Below are positions 8,508-17,597 of a stretch of 50,146 nucleotides of DNA, piece after piece (the stretch's first letter is position 1; each line of letters opens with the position of its first letter). The notes beneath the pieces were generated by a model. The model did no database searches. It saw nothing but the letters and a program-made list of their open reading frames with translations, and had not been told where the DNA came from. The DNA comes from Pseudomonadota bacterium (lineage in GTDB: Bacteria; Pseudomonadota; Alphaproteobacteria; Rhizobiales; Xanthobacteraceae): assembly GCA_023404705.1 (NCBI GenBank), contig JAEYAU010000215.1, positions 1-50,146 of the forward strand, in the 5' to 3' direction. The position numbers and the translations under genes are program-made.

Positions 8508-10217
8508 TTACTCCTTCTTCTCGCCAGCGCGCTTGAGCGCGGTGCCGAGAATGTCGCCGAGCGTCGCGCCGGAGTCGGACGAGCCGTACTGGGCGATCGC
8601 CTCCTTCTCCTCGGCGACTTCGAGCGCCTTGATCGAGACCGAGACTTTTCGGGCGCGACGGTCGAACTGCGTCACGCGCGCGTCCACCTTCTGACCGACC
8701 GCGAAGCGCTCGGGGCGCTGCTCGGAACGGTCACGGGCGAGCTCGGAACGTTTCACGAAGGTCGTGAACTCGGTGCCGACGATCTTCACGTCGATGCCGG
8801 CTTCCTTCACGTCGACGACCTCGGTGGTCACGACAGCGCCGCGCTTGAGGTCGCCCGGCTCCGCGAACGGATCCGCCTCGAGCTGCTTCACGCCAAGCGA
8901 AATGCGCTCCTTCTCGACATCGACGTCGAGCACGACCGCCTTCACCTTGTCGCCCTTCTTGTACTCCTCGATCACCTGCTCGCCGGGACGCTTCCAGTCG
9001 AGGTCCGAGAGATGGACCATGCCGTCCACGTCGCCGTCGAGGCCGAGGAACAGGCCGAACTCGGTCTTGTTCTTGACCTCGCCTTCGACATTGCTGCCGA
9101 CCGGATACTTCTCGACGAACTGCTCCCACGGATTGCGCATGGTCTGCTTCAGGCCGAGCGAGATGCGCCGCTTGACCGGATCGACCTCGAGCACCTGCAC
9201 CTCGACCTCCTGAGAGGTCGAGACGATCTTGCCGGGGTGCACGTTCTTCTTGGTCCACGACATCTCGGAGACGTGGATCAAGCCCTCGATGCCGGGCTCC
9301 AGCTCCACGAAGGCGCCGTAGTCCGTGATGTTGGTGACGCGGCCCTTGAAGCGGGCCGTGACCGGATACTTGGCCTCGATCCCCTGCCACGGATCGTCGA
9401 GCAGCTGCTTCATGCCGAGCGAGATGCGGTGGGTCTCGTGGTTGATCTTGATGATCTTGACCTTCACCTGCTGGCCGATGGACAGCACCTCGGACGGATG
9501 ATTGACGCGGCGCCACGCGATGTCGGTGACGTGCAGCAGGCCGTCGATGCCGCCGAGGTCCACGAACGCACCGTAGTCGGTGATGTTCTTGACCACGCCG
9601 TCGATGACCTGACCCTCTTCGAGGTTCTGCACCAGCTCCTGGCGCTGCTCGGCGCGGGTCTCTTCGAGAACCGTGCGGCGCGAGACGACGATGTTGCCGC
9701 GACGACGATCCATCTTCAGGATCTGGAACGGCTGCGGCACGTTCATCAGCGGGGTGACGTCGCGGATCGGACGGATGTCGACCTGCGAGCGCGGCAGGAA
9801 CGCCACGGCGCCGTCGAGGTCGACCGTGAAGCCGCCCTTGACCTGGTTGAAGATGACGCCGGAAACCTTCTCGTTGTTCTGGAAGGCCTTCTCGAGCTTG
9901 CCCCAGCTCTCCTCGCGGCGCGCCTTGTCGCGCGAGAGAACCGCTTCGCCGAGCGCATTCTCGACGCGCTCCAGATAAACCTCGACGGTGTCGCCGACCT
10001 TCAAGTCGCTCTGCCGGCCCGGGCCGGCGAACTCGCGCAACGAGACGCGGCCTTCGGTCTTCAGGCCGACGTCGATGACGGCCATGTCCTTCTCGATCGC
10101 GACGACGGTCCCGTGAACGACGGACCCTTCATGCAGATTTCCGCCCTGGAACGACTCTTCCAGCAGGGCGGCGAAGTCTTCGCGCGAGGGCGCGGCGGCA
10201 GTGGCAGTGGCAGCCAT
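8508..10217 (-). CDS. rpsA: 30S ribosomal protein S1
   Basis: A 569-residue RNA-binding ribosomal protein that brings mRNAs to the 30S subunit. It holds six S1 (OB-fold) repeats, visible as recurring segments such as GAFVDLGGIDGLLHVTD, GAFVELEPGIEGLIHVSE and GLFLGLDGDVDGMVHLSD. The first two are the more divergent ribosome-binding ones. The start ATG at 10217 is preceded by a good AGGAG site. The cmk-rpsA order is conserved across proteobacteria. It ends at a strong terminator. A 632-codon open frame on the opposite strand is a composition artefact of this gene. Confidence 0.98.
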   Translation of the reverse strand: MAATATAAAPSREDFAALLEESFQGGNLHEGSVVHGTVVAIEKDMAVIDVGLKTEGRVSLREFAGPGRQSDLKVGDTVEVYLERVENALGEAVLSRDKARREESWGKLEKAFQNNEKVSGVIFNQVKGGFTVDLDGAVAFLPRSQVDIRPIRDVTPLMNVPQPFQILKMDRRRGNIVVSRRTVLEETRAEQRQELVQNLEEGQVIDGVVKNITDYGAFVDLGGIDGLLHVTDIAWRRVNHPSEVLSIGQQVKVKIIKINHETHRISLGMKQLLDDPWQGIEAKYPVTARFKGRVTNITDYGAFVELEPGIEGLIHVSEMSWTKKNVHPGKIVSTSQEVEVQVLEVDPVKRRISLGLKQTMRNPWEQFVEKYPVGSNVEGEVKNKTEFGLFLGLDGDVDGMVHLSDLDWKRPGEQVIEEYKKGDKVKAVVLDVDVEKERISLGVKQLEADPFAEPGDLKRGAVVTTEVVDVKEAGIDVKIVGTEFTTFVKRSELARDRSEQRPERFAVGQKVDARVTQFDRRARKVSVSIKALEVAEEKEAIAQYGSSDSGATLGDILGTALKRAGEKKE

Positions 10218-10416
10218 GAATTCTCCTGAGCGGTGTGCCGACGGCTGGAATGGGAAAGCTCCGAACGCGCGGGCCGCAGGCTCCGCGAACCTGCGACAGC
10301 CACCGGAGACCGGTGGGCCGGCACGTCAAACCGTGCGATCGGAACAGTGGTTCAGGATCCGGCGCGCCGCGAAAGAGGGGGCACGAGCGGGCTATCCTCC
10401 GATAGCGAAAGTCGGG

Positions 10417-11055
10417 TCAGCCCGGCTTTCGGCCCGCTCGGGCAGCCTCGACGATGTCGACGGCGGCCCGGACTGCCGCGTCTATAGACAAATGCGTGGT
10501 ATCGAGCAAGTGCGCGTCGGGCGCGGGTTTCAGGGGCGCGACCGCGCGGGAGCGGTCGCGCTCGTCGCGGCGCAGGATGTCGGCCAGGATCGCCTGGAAG
10601 TCGGCAGGCGCCTCCGGGGTGCTGATCTCGGCGGCCCGGCGCCGCGCCCGCTCCTCGGGGCTCGCCGTGACGAAGATCTTCACGTCCGCGTCCGGAGCGA
10701 TGACGGTGCCGATGTCGCGGCCGTCCAGCACGGCGCCAGGCGGCTCGGCCATGAAGTTGCGCTGGAAGGCGAGCAGCGCCTCGCGGACCTCGGGAAAGGC
10801 CGAGACGATGGAAGCGGCCTCGCCGATCTGATGACTTTTCAGTGCTTTTTCGTCGAATTGGGCAGGATCGAGCGCCTGGGCGGCGGCCGCGGCCCGCGCG
10901 CGGTCGTGCAACGACTGGCCGGCCTGGATGAGCGCGTAGCCGACGGCGCGGTAGATCAGGCCGGTGTCGAGGTGCCGCAGGCCGTAATGGGCCGCGATCC
11001 GCTTGCCCAAAGTTCCCTTGCCCGAGGCAGCCGGCCCGTCGATCGCGATGATCAT
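10417..11055 (-). CDS. cmk: Cytidylate kinase
   Basis: A 212-residue P-loop kinase that phosphorylates CMP and dCMP. The Walker A motif GPAASGKGTLGKR starts at residue 6, the CMP-binding part LDGRDIGTVIAPDA is conserved, and the lid REARRR-like segment is seen as ERARRRAAE. The ATG at 11055 shares its A with the aroA stop (TGATG), so the two genes are translationally coupled. The order aroA-cmk-rpsA is standard. Confidence 0.97.
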   Translation of the reverse strand: MIIAIDGPAASGKGTLGKRIAAHYGLRHLDTGLIYRAVGYALIQAGQSLHDRARAAAAAQALDPAQFDEKALKSHQIGEAASIVSAFPEVREALLAFQRNFMAEPPGAVLDGRDIGTVIAPDADVKIFVTASPEERARRRAAEISTPEAPADFQAILADILRRDERDRSRAVAPLKPAPDAHLLDTTHLSIDAAVRAAVDIVEAARAGRKPG

Positions 11056-12395
11056 CAGGATGCCCCCAGATCGGCTCCGAAGGACCGCATCATCGGCACG
11101 AAGCCCGGGAAGCTGGTGGCGATGAAGCCCGTGTCGTCGACCCGCACGGGCTCACCGGTTGCAAGCCCCATGACGAGCGCCGACATGGCGATGCGGTGAT
11201 CCATGTGAGTGGTGACGAGCCCGCCACCGGGAGCGCGGCCGCGGCCTTCGACGATCAGATCGTCGCCCTCGATCGTCACCGCGACGCCGTTGACGCGGAG
11301 CATGTCGGCGGTGGCCGCGAGACGATCGGACTCTTTCACGCGCAACTCCTTCAGGCCGCGCAGGCGCGTGACGCCTTCGGCGAAGCTCGCGGCGACGCCG
11401 AGCACGACATATTCGTCGATCATCGCGGGCGCGCGCTCGGGCGGCACCTCGACACCGCGCAGCGAAGACGCGCGCACGCGCAGATCCGCGACCTCCTCGC
11501 CGCCGTCGCTGCGCGTCTCCAGCACCTCGATGTCGGCGCCCATCTCGCGCAGCGTCGCGAACAGGCCGGTGCGCAGCGGGTTCGTCATCACGGCTTCGAG
11601 CACCAGCTCGGAGCCGGGCACCAGCAAGGCCGCAACGAGCGGGAACGCAGCGGACGACGGATCCGCGGGCACGACGACACGCGCCGGCGACAATTCGGGT
11701 TGCCCCGTGAGCGTGATGCGGCGTCCGTGCGTGCCGTGCGGCGCGACGCGCAGCTCGGCGCCGAAATGCGCGAGCATGAGCTCGGTGTGATCGCGGGTTG
11801 CTTCGGCTTCGATCACGGTGGTCTCGCCCGGCGCCGCGAGGCCCGCGAGCAGCACCGCGGACTTGAGCTGTGCGGAGGCGACCGGTGGTTCGTAAACGAT
11901 CGGCATCGGATCGCTCGCACCCTTGAGCCGCACAGGCAGACGACCGCCCTCGCCCACTTCGAGCGCGCGCGCGCCGAGACGCTCCAGCGGATCGAGCACA
12001 CGGCGCATGGGCCGCTTGCGCATGGAAGCGTCGCCATCGAAGACCGCGGTGATCGGGGAGCCCGCGACCGCGCCCATGGTGAGACGGCAGCCGGTGCCCG
12101 AATTGCCGAAGTCGAGCGGCTTCTCGGGCTCGGCGAAGCCTGCAACGCCCACGCCCTGCACGCGCCATACGCCGTCGGGACTGCGCTCCACGGTGGCGCC
12201 GAGCGCCCGCATGGCCTTGGCGGTGTTGAGCACGTCCTCGCCTTCGAGGAGGCCCGTGATCTCCGTGCGGCCCACCGCCATCGCGCCCAGGATGAGGGAG
12301 CGGTGCGAGATCGACTTGTCGCCCGGCACGCGCACGCGGCCCCGCAAGGGCCCACCGCGGCGGGCCGTCAATGGCGTCGGATCGGCGTGATGCAC
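11055..12395 (-). CDS. aroA: 3-phosphoshikimate 1-carboxyvinyltransferase (EPSP synthase)
   Basis: A 446-residue enzyme of the shikimate pathway that transfers the enolpyruvyl group of PEP to shikimate 3-phosphate. Family motifs include GDKSISHRSLILGA near residue 25, LDFGNSGTGCRL near 95-106 and LRVKESDRLAA in the C-terminal half. The start is GTG at 12395 (VHHADPTPL) after a GAGGAT site. A GNSGT in place of GNAGT points to the class II type, as in many alphaproteobacteria and known glyphosate-tolerant enzymes; tolerance itself is not shown by sequence alone. Confidence 0.97.
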   Translation of the reverse strand: MHHADPTPLTARRGGPLRGRVRVPGDKSISHRSLILGAMAVGRTEITGLLEGEDVLNTAKAMRALGATVERSPDGVWRVQGVGVAGFAEPEKPLDFGNSGTGCRLTMGAVAGSPITAVFDGDASMRKRPMRRVLDPLERLGARALEVGEGGRLPVRLKGASDPMPIVYEPPVASAQLKSAVLLAGLAAPGETTVIEAEATRDHTELMLAHFGAELRVAPHGTHGRRITLTGQPELSPARVVVPADPSSAAFPLVAALLVPGSELVLEAVMTNPLRTGLFATLREMGADIEVLETRSDGGEEVADLRVRASSLRGVEVPPERAPAMIDEYVVLGVAASFAEGVTRLRGLKELRVKESDRLAATADMLRVNGVAVTIEGDDLIVEGRGRAPGGGLVTTHMDHRIAMSALVMGLATGEPVRVDDTGFIATSFPGFVPMMRSFGADLGAS

Positions 12396-12539
12396 GGTCG
12401 GGATCCTCGGATTGGGGCGCGGTCCCTAGACCACAATCGGGCAAAGGGCGCAAACACGGGGCCGGACCTTCAGAAATCGCGAGCCGAATGCGTCATCGGG
12501 CCGCCCCCGGGGCGCAATTTGCGCCCGCCGTTCCCACTA

Positions 12540-12581
12540 TTGACAGCGGGGCTCCAAGGCGCCAAGGGAAGCCCCGATTTT
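12540..12581 (+). promoter_or_regulatory. TTGACA box and hairpin with T-run ahead of the FYDLN gene
   Basis: A consensus-like TTGACA at 12540-12545 is followed directly by a 7-bp inverted repeat (CGGGGCT 12547-12553 / AGCCCCG 12570-12576) and ATTTTC. TTGACA could be a -35 box of the gene starting at 12608, or the hairpin with its T-run could be a terminator or attenuator in its leader. The two readings exclude each other in part, and no clear -10 is seen. Confidence 0.3.
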
Positions 12582-12607
12582 CGCACAAGTTCAAGGATTC
12601 ACGATCC

Positions 12608-13018
12608 GTGGCAAAACCCGAGCTCGGCATCAAACGGCTTTGCGCCAGTTGCGGCGCGAAGTTCTACGACCTGAACAAGGACCCGATCACCTGCCCGAAA
12701 TGCGGCACGGTCTACCAGGTGATGGCCACGACCACGCGCGCCCGCGCCGAGTCGCGCGCCGCAGCCGCGGCCGCCGCGGCGCAGCCCGAGAAGGAACTCG
12801 AAACGCCGGAGGCGCAGGACGCCGAGTTCGTCTCCCTCGAGGAGGCCGACGCCGAGGCCACCGGTGGCAAGGTGCCGGCGGCGGAGACCGAGGAGGAGGA
12901 TGTCGATGTGGGCGATGAGAGCCTCGACGACGCGGCCTTCCTGGAGCCCGACGAGGACGAGGACGACGACGTGACCGATATCATCGGCGGCGATATCGAG
13001 AACGAGGAAGAGAGTTGA
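12608..13018 (+). CDS. TIGR02300 (FYDLN acid) family protein
   Basis: A 136-residue protein of the alphaproteobacterial TIGR02300 family, function unknown. The N-terminus carries a zinc-ribbon-like pair of CxxC motifs (LCASCGAKFYDLNKD and ITCPKCGTVYQV, residues 14-42). The rest is alanine- and glutamate-rich and very acidic, ending in a run of Asp/Glu. The start is the GTG at 12608 (VAKPELGIKRL), 10 bases after AAGGA; an upstream frame extension lacks family similarity. It is divergent from aroA across a 212-base gap and lies upstream of tRNA-Ala, an arrangement often seen in Rhizobiales genomes. Confidence 0.9.
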   Translation: MAKPELGIKRLCASCGAKFYDLNKDPITCPKCGTVYQVMATTTRARAESRAAAAAAAAQPEKELETPEAQDAEFVSLEEADAEATGGKVPAAETEEEDVDVGDESLDDAAFLEPDEDEDDDVTDIIGGDIENEEES

Positions 13019-13153
13019 GGTCTTCCCTGACTTGTGTTTTTCGGGGGCCGGCCGTACAAGCCGGGCCTCGGTCCTGAGCCGGAAGGTTCGCCTTCGTGGA
13101 CTTGGACCTTGTGCTACCGCCGCGGAATTCCTGACGCCGCGGCGTCTCTGAGT

Positions 13154-13226
<73 letters not shown>

Positions 13227-13229
<3 letters not shown>

Positions 13230-13256
13230 AATCTCCCGCTACCAAATCTCCTGCTA
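13227..13256 (+). repeat. Two-copy 15-bp tandem repeat starting at the tRNA-Ala CCA
   Basis: CCAAATCTCCCGCTA (13227-13241) is followed at once by CCAAATCTCCTGCTA (13242-13256), with one mismatch. The first copy begins with the encoded CCA of the tRNA. No integrase gene is nearby, so simple slippage is more likely than an attachment site. Confidence 0.7.
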
Positions 13257-13366
13257 CGGTAGATCCGGGTTGCGCCGGCCGTCATCGACGGCGCGGCGTC
13301 TCTCAGCGTAACTTCTGATCCTCAGACCACCTCGCGCCGGCGCTTATCGTTTACGAAGGATTGGAC

Positions 13367-15571
13367 ATGCGACCCGCTGAGGTGTTCGCCAAGGCGCTGC
13401 GGCACCATCAGGCCGGCGAGCTCGCCGAGGCGGACAGGCTCTACGCCAAGCTGCTCAAGGCGGAGCCCTCCAATGTGCACGCCCTGCATCTGCGCGGCGT
13501 GCTGGCGCACCAGGCGGGCCGCCACGACGATGCGATCCGGCTGATCGGCAAGGCGATCGCGCTCGATGAGCGACAGCCGGACTTCCACTACAACATCGGC
13601 ATGGTGCACTGGGCCTGCGCGCGGCGCGCCGAGGCGATCACGCATTGGTCGCGCGCGGTGGCGCTCAATCCGGACCACGCCAATGCGCAAATGAATCTCG
13701 GCAATGCGCTGTGGGCGCAGGGCGAGCCCGAGCGGGCGGTGACACATCTGCGCCGCGCCGTCGCGCTCAATCCGCGCGCGGCGGCTGTCTACAGCAATCT
13801 CGGTCTCGCGCTCGCGGCACTCGGGCAGCACGAGGAGGCGATCGCGCATTACGGCAAGGCGATCGCGCTCAACCGTGATCTCGTTGAAGCGTACATGAAT
13901 CTCGCGGTCAGCCTGCAAGTGATGGGGCGCATCGAGGAGGCGCTCGCGGCGGCGGTGCAGAGCCTCCGGCTGAAGGACTCGCCCGAAGCCAAGGCGCTGA
14001 TCGCCGAGACGATCGCGACGCTCGACGAGGTGCGCGACAGCCCGGACCTGCGCGCCCTGGTCATGCGCTCGCTCACCGAGGGCTGGGGCCGGCAGGTCGA
14101 GGTCGCCAGCATCGCGGCGATGCTGCTGCGGCTCGACCCCGTGCTCGGGCCGATGATCCGCGCGGCCGCGGAGGCTTGGCCGCGGCGTCTTACCAGCGTG
14201 GAGCTGTTCGGCGCGACGGGGCTGCCGCGCGGTCATGCGCTGCTGCGCTGCCTGCTCGAGACCGAGCGCGTGAGCGACGCCGCGATCGAGCCCTTTCTCG
14301 TGGCGTGCCGGACCGCGATCCTGGAGCAAGCGCTGGAGACGGATGCGCCAGACGCGCTCGTGGACTTCGCCTGCGCGCTGGCGCGGCAGTGCTTCGCGAC
14401 CGAATACGTCTATGCGGTCACGGACGAGGAGCGCGCGCGCGCCGAGCAGCTGCGCGCCGCGATGGCGGCAGCGCTCGCGCGCGGCGAGGCGGTCGCGCCG
14501 CTGCGGATCGCGGCGATCGCGAGCTATTTTCCGCTGCAGAGCCTTGCGGGGAGCGAAGCGCTGCCCGACGCGACATGGCCCGCAGCCGTCGAGGCCGTGC
14601 TGACACAGCAGCTGCGTGACGTTCGCGACGAGGCACGCGCGCGCGAGGAGATCCCTGCCCTTACGCCGATCCAGGATGACGTCTCGCACGCGGTGCGCGA
14701 GATGTACGAGGAGAATCCCTACCCGCGCTGGATGACCATCGTGGCGCCGGAGCGCGTCTCCAGTCTCGATGGCCGGTTGCGCCGGCAATTTCCGTCAGCC
14801 GCCATCGAGGAGAGCGGGATCGGCAGCGCATTCGACGCGCTGGTCGCGGGCTGCGGCACCGGTCAGCACGCGCTCTATGTGGCGCGCCTGTTCGGCGGCG
14901 CCAAGGTGCTCGCGATCGATCTCAGCCGCGCGAGCCTCGGTTATGCGAAGGCAAAGACGCGCGCGCTCGGCGTGACCAATCTCGACTATGCGCAGGCCGA
15001 CATCCTGGAGCTCGGCGCGCTGGACAAGAGCTTCTCGCTGATCGAAGCCAACGGCGTGCTGCATCATCTGGGCGATCCGTTCGCGGGATGGCGCGTGCTG
15101 CTCGCGCGACTGCGACCCGGCGGCTTCATGCATATCGGGCTCTACAGCGAGCTCGGCCGGCAGGGTGTGGTGGCGGCGCGCGCGACGATCGCGGAGCGCG
15201 GCATCGGCGCGAGCGCGGACGAGATCCGCCGCTTCCGTACCGAGATCATGAGCCTGCCGGAGGAGGACCCGCGCCGGAGCGTGATGCGCTTCAACGACTT
15301 CTTCAGCACGAGCGATTGCCGCGATCTGCTATTTCACGTCTCCGAGCACCGGCTGACGATCCCGATGATCAAGAGCTTCCTCGCCGAGAATGGACTGCGC
15401 TTCATCGGCTTCGAGCTCGACGGGCGCGTCTTGCAGGCCTATCGCGAGAAATTTCCGCAGGACCGTGCCATGACGGATCTCGACAACTGGCACACGTTCG
15501 AGACCGAGAACCCACAGACCTTTGCGTCGATGTATCGCTTCTGGGTGCAGAAGCCGCTGCAGGGCGCCTGA
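13367..15571 (+). CDS. TPR-repeat protein fused to a class I SAM methyltransferase
   Basis: A 734-residue fusion. Residues about 1-210 are tetratricopeptide repeats (recurring A..Y.kAI.L.p...a..nlg patterns such as VYSNLGLALAALGQHEEAI). Residues about 210-430 are a helical linker. The C-terminal 300 residues begin with EMYEENPYPRW and hold a Rossmann methyltransferase with VAGCGTGQHALYVARLFGG (motif I) and ANGVLHHLGDPFAGW. The ATG at 13367 is 6 bases from a GAAGGA site; a TTG at 13361 in the same frame abuts that site and is unlikely. Such fusions occur in Rhizobiales, but the substrate is not known. A second methyltransferase follows after 17 bases. Confidence 0.88.
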   Translation: MRPAEVFAKALRHHQAGELAEADRLYAKLLKAEPSNVHALHLRGVLAHQAGRHDDAIRLIGKAIALDERQPDFHYNIGMVHWACARRAEAITHWSRAVALNPDHANAQMNLGNALWAQGEPERAVTHLRRAVALNPRAAAVYSNLGLALAALGQHEEAIAHYGKAIALNRDLVEAYMNLAVSLQVMGRIEEALAAAVQSLRLKDSPEAKALIAETIATLDEVRDSPDLRALVMRSLTEGWGRQVEVASIAAMLLRLDPVLGPMIRAAAEAWPRRLTSVELFGATGLPRGHALLRCLLETERVSDAAIEPFLVACRTAILEQALETDAPDALVDFACALARQCFATEYVYAVTDEERARAEQLRAAMAAALARGEAVAPLRIAAIASYFPLQSLAGSEALPDATWPAAVEAVLTQQLRDVRDEARAREEIPALTPIQDDVSHAVREMYEENPYPRWMTIVAPERVSSLDGRLRRQFPSAAIEESGIGSAFDALVAGCGTGQHALYVARLFGGAKVLAIDLSRASLGYAKAKTRALGVTNLDYAQADILELGALDKSFSLIEANGVLHHLGDPFAGWRVLLARLRPGGFMHIGLYSELGRQGVVAARATIAERGIGASADEIRRFRTEIMSLPEEDPRRSVMRFNDFFSTSDCRDLLFHVSEHRLTIPMIKSFLAENGLRFIGFELDGRVLQAYREKFPQDRAMTDLDNWHTFETENPQTFASMYRFWVQKPLQGA

Positions 15572-15588
15572 CACGGAAGGAGTCGCCG

Positions 15589-16194
15589 ATGTCGGACCTG
15601 GAGTTCTGGGAGGAGCGTTATTCCGCGCCCGACTACATCTTCGGCACGGCACCGAACGCGTTCCTGGCCTCGCAGGCGCATCGCCTGAAGCCGGGCCTCA
15701 CGGCGCTGGCGGTGGCGGACGGCGAAGGACGCAACGGCGTCTGGCTCGCCGAACAGGGCCTCGACGTGACGAGCATCGACTTCTCGCCGCGCGCGCTCGC
15801 CAAGGCGCGCGCGCTGGCGGATCAGCGCCGCGTGGCGCTGCGGGCCGAGGAGGCCGACGTCGGCAACTGGACCTGGCCCGAGGCGGCCTTCGACGTGGTA
15901 GTCGCGATCTTCATTCAGTTCGCGGACCCGCCCACGCGCGAACGGATCTTCTCGGGGATCAAGCGCACGCTGAAGCCCGGTGGATTGCTGCTGCTGGAAG
16001 GCTATCGCCCCGAGCAGCTGCGCTACGGCACCGGCGGGCCGCCGCAGATCGAGCACCTCTACACCCGCGCCCTGCTCGAGCAGGCCTTCGCGGACATGCA
16101 GATCCTGGAGCTGCGCGAGCACGACAGCGAGATCCACGAAGGCGCGCGCCATCACGGCATGTCGGCGCTGATCGATCTCGTCGCCGTGAAGTAG
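15589..16194 (+). CDS. Class I SAM-dependent methyltransferase
   Basis: A 201-residue methyltransferase resembling the TehB/methyltransferase-11 group. The N-terminal EFWEERYSAPDYIFGTAPN is typical of these small cytosolic enzymes. Motif I is degenerate to ALAVADGEGRNGVWLAEQG, followed by VTSIDFSPRALAKAR with the acidic residue for SAM ribose. The post-I region reads FDVVVAIFIQFADPPTR and LKPGGLLLLEGY. The ATG at 15589 follows GGAAGGA at good spacing. It sits 17 bases after the TPR-methyltransferase and is probably cotranscribed. The substrate is unknown. Confidence 0.88.
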   Translation: MSDLEFWEERYSAPDYIFGTAPNAFLASQAHRLKPGLTALAVADGEGRNGVWLAEQGLDVTSIDFSPRALAKARALADQRRVALRAEEADVGNWTWPEAAFDVVVAIFIQFADPPTRERIFSGIKRTLKPGGLLLLEGYRPEQLRYGTGGPPQIEHLYTRALLEQAFADMQILELREHDSEIHEGARHHGMSALIDLVAVK

Positions 16195-16206
16195 AGTTTC
16201 GGCTGC

Positions 16207-16491
16207 TTAGTTTTCGCTGGCCAATCGATAGCGCTGGCCGACGAGTTTCTCGGGCCTATCCAGACGGGTGGACATGGGCGTCGGCGGGCGCCGGCAGACC
16301 AGTGATGTGGCCCCACAGAGCGACGCCTTGCGCAGCGTGGCTTGTATCCGCGGCAGGCTTGTTGTGAGGACCACGTCGCTCCGAGCTATCGAGGCTTGGA
16401 GCAGACATCCCGCGCCGTCGGCCTGACCTGCCGGCGCGCTCAGGAGCACAAGAACAAGACCGAGGCAGACCGAACGCATGAAATGCTCCAT
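16207..16491 (-). CDS. Small exported protein with a cysteine-pair tail
   Basis: A 94-residue protein with a signal peptide (MEHFMRSVCLGLVLVLLSAPAGQADG, cut probably after AGQA or QADG). The mature part is about 70 residues, has Cys29, Cys59 and Cys66 and no known domain. Its ATG at 16491 shares the A of the preceding gene's stop (TGATG). The segment ATLRKASLCGATSLVC resembles the C-terminal tails of the two upstream TPR proteins, which also end in a close cysteine pair. It could be a shortened relative or a partner. It converges with the methyltransferase gene, with 12 bases between them. Confidence 0.6.
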   Translation of the reverse strand: MEHFMRSVCLGLVLVLLSAPAGQADGAGCLLQASIARSDVVLTTSLPRIQATLRKASLCGATSLVCRRPPTPMSTRLDRPEKLVGQRYRLASEN

Positions 16492-17597
16492 CACAAGGCA
16501 ATGCGCCTGATTTCCTGAAAGCACATCTTCATACCGAAGCATTCGCGGAGAGCCTGTCGGAGTTCAGGCGAATCGCGCCCATCCAGCGGCAACAACGGAA
16601 AGCCGCTCTGCCTCAGGAAAACCTGCGCACGTAAAATCGTGGACTTTCCTTCGGCGAGGCCCGAGGCCATCTCGACTGCGGCTTGGTCGAGCTTCATGAG
16701 GCGCACCAGAACGAGCGCGCGCTGCATGCGATATTTTCCGAGCCGATCTCCGCCCAGCGCACTCTTCAGCGGACCTCCGGTCGGACCGAGGATCGCGTCG
16801 TAATCGGCGAGCGCTTTCTCATCCTCTCCGGCCAGCTCATAGGCCGTGGCGCGCGCGGTGCGCAGGATGATGTTTCTCGGGTCGAGCCGCAGCGCATGCG
16901 ACAAATCCGCAGCCGCAGCTTCGGGATCGTTGAGCGCCAAGTGGCTTACGGCACGCCGCTCGAGATAGCGCGCATTGTCCGGCTCCATGGAGAGGACGAC
17001 ATCGAAGTCCTCGAGGGCCTCGCGATGGCGGCCGAGCTCCTGCAGCATCCGGGCCCGCGCCTTCCGCGAGTACACGTGGCGCGGATGCAGAGCCAGAATG
17101 AAGTCGTACTCCCGTCTCCGCATCTCAGGCGTGGCCCGTGTGCCCATGAAGTCGACGAATGTCGCGCGTGCGTCGGGGTCCGTGGGATTCAGCTTCAGCG
17201 CGATGCTCAGGTCGCGCTCAGCTGTTGCGGTGTCGAGACCGGAACTGTCGTGCATGGTGATCGCGACCCGGGCCGAGAGAAGCCGCAGCTCGAAATCGTT
17301 CGGAGCGATTGCGAGACCGGCATCGATCTCGGTCCGCGCGGAGTTGAACTCGAAGACCTCCAGGAAAAACGATGCGCGGCGCAGATGTGCCGCCGCGCGT
17401 TCATCCGGATCCTGACTCGTGGAGAGCGCGGGCGGCTCGCACGGAGGCCCTTGACGCGGATTGAGCTTCGCGATGCGGCACGGCGTGATCCGCTGCTCGA
17501 TCGGGCCGGCGCGAGACGGCTCATCGGCGGCGAGACAGGTGGCGGCTGTCACCAGGGCCACCGCTGCGCCCGCGAGGACGCGGCTGAGCGCGCGCAT
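16491..17597 (-). CDS. Exported TPR-repeat protein
   Basis: A 368-residue protein with a signal peptide (MRALSRVLAGAAVALVTAATCLAADE, likely cut after CLA) followed by TPR-like helical repeats, e.g. around YLERRAVSHLALNDPEAAAADLSHAL. It probably acts in the periplasm as a protein-binding scaffold. The start chosen is the ATG at 17597, which shares its A with the upstream stop (TGATG); an ATG three codons earlier (17606) is also possible. Near the C-terminus is ALRECFGMKMCFQEI, a C-x5-C-F motif shared with the neighbour upstream. The binding partner is unknown. Confidence 0.8.
   Translation of the reverse strand: MRALSRVLAGAAVALVTAATCLAADEPSRAGPIEQRITPCRIAKLNPRQGPPCEPPALSTSQDPDERAAAHLRRASFFLEVFEFNSARTEIDAGLAIAPNDFELRLLSARVAITMHDSSGLDTATAERDLSIALKLNPTDPDARATFVDFMGTRATPEMRRREYDFILALHPRHVYSRKARARMLQELGRHREALEDFDVVLSMEPDNARYLERRAVSHLALNDPEAAAADLSHALRLDPRNIILRTARATAYELAGEDEKALADYDAILGPTGGPLKSALGGDRLGKYRMQRALVLVRLMKLDQAAVEMASGLAEGKSTILRAQVFLRQSGFPLLPLDGRDSPELRQALRECFGMKMCFQEIRRIAL

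Noticed and set aside
8331..10229. 632-codon open frame on the plus strand
   Set aside because: It lies wholly antisense to rpsA and reflects high-GC codon bias; it has no family similarity and is rich in Leu, Asp, His and Arg as antisense frames are.
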